Positions 25,652 to 34,258 of a stretch of 64,000 nucleotides of DNA are shown piece by piece; position 1 is the stretch's first letter, and each line of letters begins with the position of its first letter. The position numbers were made by a program, and so were the translations under genes. The notes under the pieces were generated by a model. It worked only from the letters and a program-made list of their open reading frames with translations, made no database searches and was not told the origin of the DNA. Source of the stretch: Polaribacter sp. Hel1_85 (GTDB lineage: Bacteria > Bacteroidota > Bacteroidia > Flavobacteriales > Flavobacteriaceae); NCBI RefSeq assembly GCF_000766795.1, contig NZ_JPDS01000002.1, positions 129,001 to 193,000 of the forward strand, read 5' to 3'.

Positions 25652-28384
25652 ATGGATAAATTTTCGTTTTTAAACGCAGCACATACAGGCTTTATAGCTG
25701 ATTTATATGATAAATATTTGGTAAACCCAGATGCCGTAGAACCAAGTTGGAGAAGCTTTTTCCAAGGGTATGATTTAGCAAATGAAAATTATTCTTTAAA
25801 AGATGATGATTCTTCAGTAGAAATCCCTCTAGAAGTTCGTAAAGAATTTTTAGTAGTAGATTTAATTAATGGATACAGAACTCGTGGACATTTATTTACA
25901 AAAACAAATCCGGTAAGGGAAAGAAGACAATATGAACCTAATTTAGATATCGAAAATTTTGGCTTGTCCGAAAACGATTTAGATATCGAATTTTCAGCAG
26001 GTGAAATATTAGGTTTAGGAAAAACTAAACTTTCTAAAATACTTACACATTTAAAAAGTATTTATTGTGATTCTATTGGTGTAGAATATATGTACATGCG
26101 TAATCCAGAGAAATTAAAATGGTGGCAAGATCGCATTAATGAAAATGACAATCATCCAAAATACACTGGCGAAGCTAAAAAATATATTTTAGGTAAATTA
26201 AATCAAGCTGTAACTTTTGAAAGTTTTTTACAAACAAAATATGTTGGTCAAAAACGTTTTTCTTTAGAAGGTGGTGAGGCTTTAATACCAGGTATTAGTG
26301 TTGTACTTAGAGATGCTGCAGAAAAATTTGGTGTAAAAGAATGTGTTTTGGGAATGGCACACAGAGGTCGTTTAAACACATTAGTAAACATTTTTAAAAA
26401 ACCAGTAAGGGATTTATTTAGTGAATTTGAAGGAAAAGATTTCGAAGACCAAAATATAGATGGAGATGTAAAGTACCATTTAGGTTTAACATTAAGTAAA
26501 ACTTATAGAGATGGTAATGAAATTAAAATGAACTTGGTTCCAAATCCATCACATTTAGAAACGGTTGCTTCTGTTGCAGAAGGAATTACAAGAGCAAAAA
26601 TAGACAGAAAATACAATGGTGATTCTAGTAAGATATTACCAATAGTAATTCATGGAGATGCAGCAATAGCTGGCCAAGGTATTGCTTATGAAATAGTACA
26701 AATGGCCAAATTAAATGGTTATAAAACGGGTGGAACTATACACATAGTTGTAAACAACCAAATAGGTTTTACAACGAATTATTTAGATGCACGTTCTAGT
26801 ACCTATTGTACCGATGTTGGTAAAGTAACTTTATCTCCGGTTTTACACGTAAATGCAGATGATACTGAAGCTGTTTGTCATGCAATGGAAATTGCATTAG
26901 AATTTAGAATGCGATTTGAATCTGATGTATTTATTGATTTATTAGGATACAGAAAATACGGTCATAATGAAGGTGATGAACCTCGTTTTACCCAACCAAA
27001 ACTATACAAAGCAATTTCTAAACATCAGAATCCAAAAGACATTTATGCAGCACAATTAATTGCTGAAAATTCTATAGATAATTCTTACTTAAATCAAATT
27101 ACTACTGAGTTTAAACAAATGCTTGAAAAAGAATTTGATGAAGCTAAAAAAGTAAATACATCTAAGGTTAGAGAATTTATGGAATCTACTTGGAAAGGCT
27201 ATGAACGTCAGCAATTAGATACCATGTTACTTGCTGAAGACACAAAATATGATATTGAGAAATTAAAAGGTATTGCAAAAGTAGTTTCTACCGTACCCGA
27301 AAATGTAAAATTTGTAAGAAAAGCAGAACGTATTTTAAATGGTAGAACAAAAATGGCTTTTGAAACCAATCAATTAGATTGGGGAATGGCAGAAAACCTT
27401 GCTTATGGTTCTTTAATGGAAGAAGGTTATAATGTTCGTATTTCTGGGCAAGATGTAGAAAGAGGTACTTTTTCTCACAGACATGCTATTTTACGTGATG
27501 AAATTACAGAAGAAAGAATAAACTTATTAAATACAAACCCAAATAATAAAGGACAAATGACGATTTATAACTCGTTATTATCTGAATATGGTGTTCTTGG
27601 TTTTGATTATGGTTATGCTATGGCAAACCCTAATACCTTAACAATTTGGGAAGCTCAATTTGGAGATTTTTCTAACGGAGCTCAAATAATGTTTGATCAA
27701 TATATTTCTGCTGCAGAAGATAAATGGAAATTACAAAACGGAATAGTTGTTTTATTACCTCATGGATATGAAGGACAAGGTTCTGAGCATTCATCTGCAA
27801 GAATAGAACGTTATTTACAATTATGTGCTATTGATAACATGACAGTTGCAAACTGTACAACACCTGCAAATTTCTATCATTTGTTACGTAGACAAATGAA
27901 ACGTAACTATAGAAAACCTTTAATTGTATTTACACCTAAGAGTTTATTACGTCATCCAAAAGCTGTAAATTCTATTGAAGATTTAGCAACGGGAGAATTC
28001 CAAGAAGTAATAGATGATACTTTAAACCCAAGTGGCGTTAAAAAATTAGTTTTCTGTATGGGTAAATTCTATTATGATTTACTAGAAGAAAGAGAAAACC
28101 TAAACAGAGAAGATATTGCTTTGGTTAGAATAGAGCAATTATTCCCTTTACATTTAGAGAAAATTCAAAAAGTTATAGATAGATACCCGAATGTTACAGA
28201 ATACATTTGGGCACAAGAAGAGCCAAGAAATATGGGTGCTTGGAGCTTTATGTTAGAACGTTTAGAATTGGTAAAATTAAATGTACGTTCTCGTAAATAT
28301 TATGCAGTTCCTGCAGCTGGTTCTAGTACAAGATTTAAGAAAAGACATAAAGCTGTAATAGATAGTGTTTTTAGTAATGAGTAA
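25652..28384 (+). CDS. sucA: 2-oxoglutarate dehydrogenase E1 component
   Basis: A 910-residue thiamine-diphosphate enzyme of the TCA cycle; it decarboxylates 2-oxoglutarate and passes the succinyl group to the E2 lipoyl arm. Visible hallmarks: N-terminal E2-binding region FLNAAHTGFIADLYDKYLVNP, active-site segments GMAHRGRLNTLVN and NPSHLE, the ThDP/Mg region GDAAIAGQG with VNNQIGFTT, and the transketolase-like C-terminal part (LLPHGYEGQGSEHSSARIER). Length is standard. odhB follows after 210 bases, with a repeat element wedged between them. Confidence 0.97.
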   Translation: MDKFSFLNAAHTGFIADLYDKYLVNPDAVEPSWRSFFQGYDLANENYSLKDDDSSVEIPLEVRKEFLVVDLINGYRTRGHLFTKTNPVRERRQYEPNLDIENFGLSENDLDIEFSAGEILGLGKTKLSKILTHLKSIYCDSIGVEYMYMRNPEKLKWWQDRINENDNHPKYTGEAKKYILGKLNQAVTFESFLQTKYVGQKRFSLEGGEALIPGISVVLRDAAEKFGVKECVLGMAHRGRLNTLVNIFKKPVRDLFSEFEGKDFEDQNIDGDVKYHLGLTLSKTYRDGNEIKMNLVPNPSHLETVASVAEGITRAKIDRKYNGDSSKILPIVIHGDAAIAGQGIAYEIVQMAKLNGYKTGGTIHIVVNNQIGFTTNYLDARSSTYCTDVGKVTLSPVLHVNADDTEAVCHAMEIALEFRMRFESDVFIDLLGYRKYGHNEGDEPRFTQPKLYKAISKHQNPKDIYAAQLIAENSIDNSYLNQITTEFKQMLEKEFDEAKKVNTSKVREFMESTWKGYERQQLDTMLLAEDTKYDIEKLKGIAKVVSTVPENVKFVRKAERILNGRTKMAFETNQLDWGMAENLAYGSLMEEGYNVRISGQDVERGTFSHRHAILRDEITEERINLLNTNPNNKGQMTIYNSLLSEYGVLGFDYGYAMANPNTLTIWEAQFGDFSNGAQIMFDQYISAAEDKWKLQNGIVVLLPHGYEGQGSEHSSARIERYLQLCAIDNMTVANCTTPANFYHLLRRQMKRNYRKPLIVFTPKSLLRHPKAVNSIEDLATGEFQEVIDDTLNPSGVKKLVFCMGKFYYDLLEERENLNREDIALVRIEQLFPLHLEKIQKVIDRYPNVTEYIWAQEEPRNMGAWSFMLERLELVKLNVRSRKYYAVPAAGSSTRFKKRHKAVIDSVFSNE

Positions 28385-28386
28385 GC

Positions 28387-28529
28387 GCGTTAAGGATTTA
28401 CACCGTTCAGCTACTTTTTTGTAGCTTTAACCTTTTTTGCTGTCAGTTCGAGTGAATTTGCGAAGAATGAGCAAATTTGTATCGAGGACAAAGCAAAAAA
28501 GATATAGTGGAAAGCCTGTTAAAACGCCC
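28387..28529 (+). repeat. MITE/REP-like repeat, copy A
   Basis: This copy starts 3 bases after the sucA stop. It runs from GCGTTA (28387) to AACGCCC (28523-28529), with nested arms: CTTTTTTGC/GCAAAAAAG, core TGTCAGTTCGAG (28441-28452) and GTATCGAGGAC (28479-28489), and an inner AATTTGC/GCAAATT hairpin. Related copies lie at 29872-29992 (opposite strand) and 51224-51315. I recall near-identical core sequences as dispersed repeats in many Flavobacteriaceae. Confidence 0.75.
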
Positions 28530-28594
28530 AAATTATAAAAAGAAATTAAAATTAAAAGCTGATAAAAACTCAGCATAAAGTAAAACAAGAACTG

Positions 28595-29803
28595 ATGATT
28601 TTAGAAATGAAAGTTCCTTCACCAGGAGAATCGATTACAGAAGTAGAAATTGCAACGTGGTTAGTAGAAGATGGAGATTATGTTGAAAAAGACCAAGCTA
28701 TTGCAGAAGTAGATTCTGACAAAGCAACGTTAGAATTACCTGCTGAAGAAGCTGGAATTATTACCTTAAAAGCAGAAGAAGGTGATGCTGTTGCAGTTGG
28801 TGCAGTTGTTTGTTTAATTGACACAAGTGCTGCTAAACCAGAAGGTAATGTAACAACAACTGAAGCTTCAAAAGAAGAAAAGAAAGTTGAAGAAGTAAAA
28901 GCGGCTCCAAAAACAGCAACTTACGCAACTGGAACTGCTTCTCCTGCTGCTAAAAAAGTTTTAGCTGAAAAAGGAATTGCTGCTTCTACAGTTAAAGGAA
29001 CAGGAAAAGATGGTAGAATTACTAAAGATGATGCTGTAAAAGCAGTGCCTTCTATGGGAACGCAACCTGCAAATGGTTCTAGAGGAACTTCTCGTAAGAA
29101 AATGTCTATGTTACGTAGAAAAGTTGCAGAACGTTTGGTAGCTGTAAAAAGTGAAACGGCAATGTTAACAACTTTTAACGAAGTAAACATGCAACCAATT
29201 TTTGATTTACGTTCTCAATTTAAAGAAGATTTTAAAGAGAAGCACGGAGTTGGTTTAGGGTTTATGTCTTTCTTTACTTTAGCAGTTGTAAGAGCCTTAA
29301 AATTGTATCCAGATGTAAATTCTATGATTGATGGAGATTTCCAAATCAAGAATGACTTTCAAGATATATCTATTGCAGTTTCTGGACCAAAAGGTTTAAT
29401 GGTTCCTGTAATTAGAAATGCTGAAGATTTATCTTTTAGAGGTGTAGAATCTGAAGTAAAACGTTTAGCTATTAGAGCTAGAGATGGACAAATAACGATT
29501 GATGAAATGACTGGTGGAACTTTTACTATTACAAATGGTGGTGTATTTGGTTCTATGTTGTCTACTCCTATCTTAAATCCTCCTCAAAGTGGAATTTTAG
29601 GAATGCACAACATTGTAAACAGACCAATGGCAGTAAATGGCGAAGTTGTAATACAGCCAATTATGTATGTTGCTTTGTCTTACGATCACAGAATTGTTGA
29701 TGGTAGAGAATCTGTTGGTTTCTTAGTTGCTGTTAAAGAAGCTTTAGAAAATCCTGTTGAATTATTGATGGATAACAACCCAACAAAAGCATTAGAAATG
29801 TAA
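28595..29803 (+). CDS. odhB: 2-oxoglutarate dehydrogenase E2, dihydrolipoyl succinyltransferase
   Basis: A 402-residue E2 protein. N-terminal lipoyl domain (about 1-77) with lipoylated Lys in [11 protein letters not shown]; an Ala/Lys/Glu-rich linker; a peripheral subunit-binding domain ([23 protein letters not shown]); and a C-terminal catalytic domain ending with [11 protein letters not shown], whose His and Asp are catalytic. It transfers succinyl from E1 to CoA. A gene symbol of sucB is equally used. The gene is bracketed by two inverted copies of the repeat family. Confidence 0.97.
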   Translation: MILEMKVPSPGESITEVEIATWLVEDGDYVEKDQAIAEVDSDKATLELPAEEAGIITLKAEEGDAVAVGAVVCLIDTSAAKPEGNVTTTEASKEEKKVEEVKAAPKTATYATGTASPAAKKVLAEKGIAASTVKGTGKDGRITKDDAVKAVPSMGTQPANGSRGTSRKKMSMLRRKVAERLVAVKSETAMLTTFNEVNMQPIFDLRSQFKEDFKEKHGVGLGFMSFFTLAVVRALKLYPDVNSMIDGDFQIKNDFQDISIAVSGPKGLMVPVIRNAEDLSFRGVESEVKRLAIRARDGQITIDEMTGGTFTITNGGVFGSMLSTPILNPPQSGILGMHNIVNRPMAVNGEVVIQPIMYVALSYDHRIVDGRESVGFLVAVKEALENPVELLMDNNPTKALEM

Positions 29804-29831
29804 ATCTAGATTGTTAGATTTTTAGATATAA

Positions 29832-29859
29832 AATCCTGAGCTTTTGCTTGGGATTTTTT
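29832..29859 (+). terminator. Intrinsic terminator after odhB
   Basis: AATCC pairs with GGGATT around an imperfect GC/GC inner stem, followed by a run of six T, about 30 bases after the odhB stop. Confidence 0.65.
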
Positions 29860-29871
29860 GTTTGAAGCTAT

Positions 29872-29992
29872 TTCCTGCTTTCTCTACTCGCTTTTTTTAG
29901 GTTTGTTCTCGATACAATTTTTATTCCTTCGTCATAAAAATTACTCGAACTGACACCTAAAAAAGAGCTCAAACAAACCGCTCAATCAGGGC
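29872..29992 (-). repeat. MITE/REP-like repeat, copy B (inverted)
   Basis: On the minus strand it reads GATTGAGCGGTTTG..., GAGCTCTTTTTT, core TGTCAGTTCGAGT (29943-29955), a hairpin over ATTTTTATGACGAAGGAATA, core GTATCGAGAAC (29904-29914), then AAAAAAAGCGAGTAG. It is inverted relative to copy A. The rest of the 394-base gap 29804-30197 holds a terminator before it and the toxin promoter after it; 29993-30160 shows nothing clear. Confidence 0.75.
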
Positions 29993-30160
29993 TAAACTTG
30001 TTTGTTGGCTTTTTCCTTTTATTAAAAAGAAAGGTTTTGCTTGGTGTTTTTTGTTATAAATGGATAATTACTTTTCAATTACTAATGATATGGTTGTAAT
30101 ATTATTAACATCTTATTATTTATTTTAGAGACTAATTTTAGTAATTTCATAAAAATCAGT

Positions 30161-30191
30161 TAAATTTGTTGGAAAAATAAACCTACAGGTT
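30161..30191 (+). promoter_or_regulatory. Promoter and short palindrome before the toxin-antitoxin operon
   Basis: The -7 box TAAATTTG (30161-30168) is followed by the palindrome AACCT-AC-AGGTT (30180-30191), which would cover the transcript start region just before the ATG at 30198. This is where an HTH antitoxin would autoregulate its operon; that role is inferred. Confidence 0.5.
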
Positions 30192-30197
30192 GATTTT

Positions 30198-30746
30198 ATG
30201 AAAATAATTGGTACATTTGCGGTAGTGGAAGACAGTTTATATTCGGTTCAATATGAATCGGAAGAGCTTCACGAATTTGCAAAATGTTTTGAATTATGGA
30301 ACAATCCTGTTTATTTAAGAGAATTTTTCGAAAAAAATATAGAAGACTTAAAGCATTCTTTTTGGAATGGCATAACTATTGAAGATGCTATTAAAAAGAC
30401 TAGAGAAGATGCAATTGCTTTAGAAGATGAGCTTATGTATATTGCAGAAAAAGGTAAAACAGAAAAATACGAAACACTTTCTACCTTATTTGAACCCTTA
30501 TCAAAAGGAAATATAGGAGAGTATGAACGAGACAAAGCTAGAGGTTTTGTTAGACCAAGTTGGCTTCGTATTTATGCAATTAGAATTGATGCTAACTTTT
30601 TTGTTATTAGCGGAGGAGCTATAAAGTTAACAAAGACAATGAATACTTCTGAACATTTATTATTAGAATTAAAAAAACTGGAGTCTACTCGTAACAAATT
30701 AATCGATGAAGATTCTGATGATTTAATTTATTCTGAACTAAATTAA
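30198..30746 (+). CDS. Putative toxin of a three-gene TA-chaperone operon
   Basis: A 182-residue cytoplasmic protein. The N-terminal half is helical and acidic (HEFAKCFELW, FWNGITIEDAIKKTRED). The C-terminal part (about 119-160) has RPSWLRIYAIRIDANFF and GGAIKLTKTM, a strand-rich block with Arg and Lys that resembles the end of RelE/HigB-type toxins. I have no firm family name; similar proteins next to XRE-type regulators are common in Bacteroidota. It is first in an operon with an HTH protein 12 bases downstream and a SecB-like protein after that. The order toxin, antitoxin, chaperone matches HigB1-HigA1-Rv1957 of Mycobacterium tuberculosis. Toxicity is inferred from context. Confidence 0.6.
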   Translation: MKIIGTFAVVEDSLYSVQYESEELHEFAKCFELWNNPVYLREFFEKNIEDLKHSFWNGITIEDAIKKTREDAIALEDELMYIAEKGKTEKYETLSTLFEPLSKGNIGEYERDKARGFVRPSWLRIYAIRIDANFFVISGGAIKLTKTMNTSEHLLLELKKLESTRNKLIDEDSDDLIYSELN

Positions 30747-30758
30747 AAGACCCCAAAA

Positions 30759-31232
30759 ATGAGTGTTGATAAAATAAAAAATAGACTTAAACAAAATTCA
30801 ATAAAAGATACTTCTTGGATTGAAAGAGCAAAGTTTCGCAAAGAAAACAAGGAATGGTTAGATGTTTCTTTTTCTATTGCAGTAAAGATGATGTCTTTAC
30901 TTTCTGAAAATAAAAAAAATAATGCTTACCCATCAAGCCAGAAAGAACTATCTGAAAAAATGAATTGTTCAGCTCAATATGTAAGCAAGCTATTAAAAGG
31001 GGAAGAAAAATTAAATATTGAAACCATATTAAAAATTCAAAAATCTTTAAAAATCAATATTATAAATAATAACTTTAACAGCAAGAAAGTTGAAATTATC
31101 GCCCAAAAAGATGCTATTTATAAAACTCCAAAAGCATCAGTAGTAAAAAACTACAGAAATTTAAATGGAGTTATTTCGTATAATTTCAGTGAAAACAGAA
31201 AAATTTCTAATCATAATGTTTATTCAGCATAA
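30759..31232 (+). CDS. XRE-type HTH antitoxin with long C-terminal tail
   Basis: A 157-residue DNA-binding protein. Residues about 58-100 form a Cro/CI-type HTH (SSQKELSEKMNCSAQYVSKLLKG, NIETILKIQKSLKI). A basic, Asn/Tyr/Ser-rich tail (about 105-157) has no domain I recognise. In chaperone-dependent antitoxins, such a C-terminal extension makes the antitoxin unstable unless held by its SecB-like chaperone (ChAD segment); the tail here is a candidate. It lies 12 bases after the toxin and 6 bases before the SecB-like gene. Confidence 0.75.
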   Translation: MSVDKIKNRLKQNSIKDTSWIERAKFRKENKEWLDVSFSIAVKMMSLLSENKKNNAYPSSQKELSEKMNCSAQYVSKLLKGEEKLNIETILKIQKSLKINIINNNFNSKKVEIIAQKDAIYKTPKASVVKNYRNLNGVISYNFSENRKISNHNVYSA

Positions 31233-31238
31233 TTAATT

Positions 31239-31661
31239 ATGACTAAAATTGGTTTTAATCTCAACAAAATTAACACATTGCAATTTGCAATAATAGATGA
31301 TGCTTTTAATTCTGAACTTGATGAATTTAATGTAGAAACCAACCTTGGATATGGTTTAGATACAGAAAGTGATTCAATGTTATCATTAGTGAAAATTCAA
31401 TTTGAGCAAAAAGAAGTCCCGTTTATGATTATTGAGGTTTCTTGTGAGTTTGATGTAGTAAAAAGTTTTTGGGATAAATTTAAAGACTCAGAATCAATTA
31501 TAATTCCTAAAGGTTTTATGGCTCATTTAGCAATGATTACTGTAGGAACAACAAGAGGTATCTTACATGAAAAAACAAGAAACACAAAATTCAATGAATT
31601 TATAGTTCCAATGATTAATGTATCAGAAATGATAAAAGAAGATGGTGAATTTAGTAAGTAA
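31239..31661 (+). CDS. SecB-like chaperone of TA-chaperone type
   Basis: A 140-residue protein without signal peptide. The build is that of SecB: long beta-strands in the N-terminal two thirds (LSLVKIQFEQ, PFMIIEVSCEFDV) and a C-terminal block HLAMITVGTTRGILHEKT plus FIVPMINV that matches the SecB pattern of a conserved Arg-Gly helix followed by a P-x-I-N-x motif. It is too divergent and its setting too specific to be the housekeeping SecB. As third gene after toxin and HTH antitoxin it probably protects the antitoxin from degradation. Assignment rests on pattern recognition, not a search. Confidence 0.65.
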   Translation: MTKIGFNLNKINTLQFAIIDDAFNSELDEFNVETNLGYGLDTESDSMLSLVKIQFEQKEVPFMIIEVSCEFDVVKSFWDKFKDSESIIIPKGFMAHLAMITVGTTRGILHEKTRNTKFNEFIVPMINVSEMIKEDGEFSK

Positions 31662-31690
31662 TTTATAATAAATTAGCAACAATTTTATAC

Positions 31691-31718
31691 ATCCCTTGCT
31701 TTTTGCTTGGGATTTTTT
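31691..31718 (+). terminator. Intrinsic terminator after the TA-chaperone operon
   Basis: ATCCC (31691-31695) pairs with GGGAT (31709-31713) around an inner GC/GC pair, followed by a run of T. It separates the operon from the helicase gene. Confidence 0.7.
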
Positions 31719-31761
31719 ATTAAATAATTTTTAATTATTTACCTTGCATCAAAAAGCTACA

Positions 31762-34167
31762 ATGCCAAAAAATCCTGAATTAGAACTTGCCTTTAATTTT
31801 ATCAACAAAACAGATAGAAATCTTTTTATCACAGGAAAAGCAGGTACAGGTAAAACTACTTTTTTACATAAAATTAAAAAAGAATCTTTAAAAAGAATGG
31901 TTATTGTAGCACCTACAGGTGTTGCAGCTATTAATGCAAAAGGAGTTACTATTCATTCATTTTTTCAAATGCCTTTTGGTCCTATTTTACCAAATCAAAT
32001 TGCCAATACAAACCAGCAACGTAAATTTTCTAAAACTAAAATTGATATTATAAAATCGTTAGACTTAGTAATTATCGACGAAATTTCTATGGTCCGTGCA
32101 GATTTATTGGATGGAATAGACCAAGTAATGCGTCGTTATAAGAATAGAAATAAAGTATTTGGTGGTGCACAAGTTTTAATGATTGGAGATTTGCAACAAT
32201 TAGCGCCAGTTGTAAGACCAAATGAATGGAGTTTATTAAAACAACACTATAATACTGTTTACTTTTTTAGTTCTAAAGCATATCAAGAAGCAAACGTAGT
32301 TTCTATAGAATTGAAACATATTTATCGTCAGAAAAATGAGGATTTTATCAAAATTTTAAATGAAATTAGAACAGATACTCTTTCTGATGCTTCTGCAAAA
32401 ATTTTAAATGAACGCTACAACCCTACCTTCTCCCCTACTAAAGATGAAGGGTACATTACATTAACAACACACAATAAAAGGGCGAATTTAATCAACGATT
32501 CTGAACTGAATAAGATTAAAAATAAAAGCTACTTTTTTGAAGCAGAAGTTTCTGGTAAATTTAATGAAAACGCATATCCTAACGATTCAAAATTAGAGTT
32601 AAAAGTGGGTTCTCAAGTGATGTTTATCAAAAATGATTCATCACCAGAAAAAAGATATTTCAACGGAAAAATAGGAATTGTAACTAATCTTTCAAGAGAA
32701 AATGTTACAGTGCAATGTGCTAATGAAATAGATGAAATTGTTACAGAAAAAGAAATGTGGGATAATGTAAATTATTCTATCAACGATGAAACTAAAGAAA
32801 TTAAAGAAGACATTATTGGTTCTTTTACTCAAATTCCTTTACGTTTAGCTTGGGCAATTACCATTCATAAAAGTCAGGGTTTAACCTTCGAAAAAGCAAT
32901 TATAGATGCTGAAGCTTCTTTTGCTCACGGACAAACTTATGTTGCTTTAAGTAGATGTACTTCTTTAGAAGGTTTGGTTTTAAAAACGCCAATTACAAGT
33001 AGCGCAATTATTAATGACAGTACTGTAAGTGTTTTTAATGAAAGTGTAGAAGAAAATCATCCTGATGAAAGTATTTTAAATGAATCTGAAAAATATTTTC
33101 AGTTGAATTTAATATCAGAATTATTAGATTATCAACCATTTTTATATCCAGTTTCTAGAATGATTGATATTTTTTATAAAAATAGAACTAGTATAAAAGG
33201 TGATGTAATTGATCATTTACAAACTATAAAAGATGATGGAGTTGTTGCGTTAATGAAAGTTTCTAACGGATTTAAAAAACAACTTTCACAAATTTCCGAA
33301 GAAAGTATTCTACCTGAAAATAGTTCTCAAATTCAAGAACGATTTACAAAAGGAGTCGATTATTTTTTAAGTCAAACTATTACAAATATTGTTCAGCCAT
33401 TATCAAAGGTTTCATTTTCTTCAGATAACAAAACAGTTAAAAAAGATTTTTCTAAACAATTTGATATCTTACAAGAACGATTGGAAGAAAAAACTTTCGC
33501 ATTAAATAAAATGACAGAAGGTTTTAAGGTGAAAACCTATTTAGAAGTAAGAGCGAATGCTGTTTTACAAAAAACAGAACCTACCAAAAAGAAGAAGAAA
33601 CTTTCTACAAGAAAAGACCCTTTATTGGCTTTAAAATTACGAGAATTACGAGATGAAATTCGAATTGCAGAAAACATACCAGCTTTTCAAATTTTTACAC
33701 AAGAAACATTGTATGCAATGTGCGACGCTTTACCAAGATCTGAAAAAGAACTTTTAAAAGTTGCTGGAATGGGAAAAATCCGTGTTAAAAAATACGGAGA
33801 AGAAATCTTAGAAGTTATAGAACAATATTGCAAAGAAAACGGAATTAATAAATTTAACGAACAAAAAAAAGAAGACAAAAAACCTACCAAACAAATCACT
33901 TTAGAATTGTTTAAATCTGGTTTATCTGTTAAAGAAATAGCCAAAGAACGCAGTTTAACTACAGGCACTATAGAGAGTCATTTGGCAAGTTACATTCCTA
34001 CTGGAGATGTAGATATTTTAGAGTTAATTCCGATTAAAAAATATAAAAAACTTGTTGATCAGATTGAAGAAGTAGAATTTAAAAATTTAACTGAACTGAA
34101 AGAAAAAGTAGATAAATCTTTTTCTTACATGGAATTAAGAATGGTTTTATTGTCTTTAGATAATTAG
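31762..34167 (+). CDS. PIF1-type helicase with HRDC and C-terminal HTH domains
   Basis: An 801-residue superfamily 1 helicase. The ATG at 31762 is chosen over an in-frame TTG at 31744. Walker A is GKAGTGKTT (25-33), Walker B is LVIIDEISMV, and motifs GDLQQLAPV, LKHIYRQ and ITIHKSQGLTF complete the core, as in PIF1/RecD-like proteins. The C-terminal third adds an HRDC domain (about 615-695, LRDEIRIAENIPAFQIFT, LLKVAGMGKIRVKKYG) and a RecQ-type HTH (GLSVKEIAKERSLTTGTIESH), a combination usual for RecQ. A role in resolving DNA structures during replication or repair is likely. Confidence 0.88.
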   Translation: MPKNPELELAFNFINKTDRNLFITGKAGTGKTTFLHKIKKESLKRMVIVAPTGVAAINAKGVTIHSFFQMPFGPILPNQIANTNQQRKFSKTKIDIIKSLDLVIIDEISMVRADLLDGIDQVMRRYKNRNKVFGGAQVLMIGDLQQLAPVVRPNEWSLLKQHYNTVYFFSSKAYQEANVVSIELKHIYRQKNEDFIKILNEIRTDTLSDASAKILNERYNPTFSPTKDEGYITLTTHNKRANLINDSELNKIKNKSYFFEAEVSGKFNENAYPNDSKLELKVGSQVMFIKNDSSPEKRYFNGKIGIVTNLSRENVTVQCANEIDEIVTEKEMWDNVNYSINDETKEIKEDIIGSFTQIPLRLAWAITIHKSQGLTFEKAIIDAEASFAHGQTYVALSRCTSLEGLVLKTPITSSAIINDSTVSVFNESVEENHPDESILNESEKYFQLNLISELLDYQPFLYPVSRMIDIFYKNRTSIKGDVIDHLQTIKDDGVVALMKVSNGFKKQLSQISEESILPENSSQIQERFTKGVDYFLSQTITNIVQPLSKVSFSSDNKTVKKDFSKQFDILQERLEEKTFALNKMTEGFKVKTYLEVRANAVLQKTEPTKKKKKLSTRKDPLLALKLRELRDEIRIAENIPAFQIFTQETLYAMCDALPRSEKELLKVAGMGKIRVKKYGEEILEVIEQYCKENGINKFNEQKKEDKKPTKQITLELFKSGLSVKEIAKERSLTTGTIESHLASYIPTGDVDILELIPIKKYKKLVDQIEEVEFKNLTELKEKVDKSFSYMELRMVLLSLDN

Positions 34168-34222
34168 CATAACGCCTTCATATCTAAAAAGTTAATTTTT
34201 CACTTTATAAACGTTTGAGTTG

Positions 34223-34230
34223 TATCTTTG
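34223..34230 (+). promoter_or_regulatory. PL7 promoter -7 box without operator
   Basis: TATCTTTG matches TAnnTTTG 29 bases before the PL7 start. Unlike all seven lyase-locus promoters it continues with TTTTAAAG and carries no TTGGTNNACCAA unit. Confidence 0.55.
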
Positions 34231-34258
34231 TTTTAAAGTATTTTAAATAAAAGTAAAA

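Noticed and set aside
31239..31661. Annotation as housekeeping SecB
   Set aside because: Sequence is too divergent and the gene is third in an apparent toxin-antitoxin operon; a dedicated chaperone fits better.
31744..31761. Longer helicase start at TTG 31744
   Set aside because: Adds only six residues before an ATG that starts the conserved N-terminus; the ATG is preferred.
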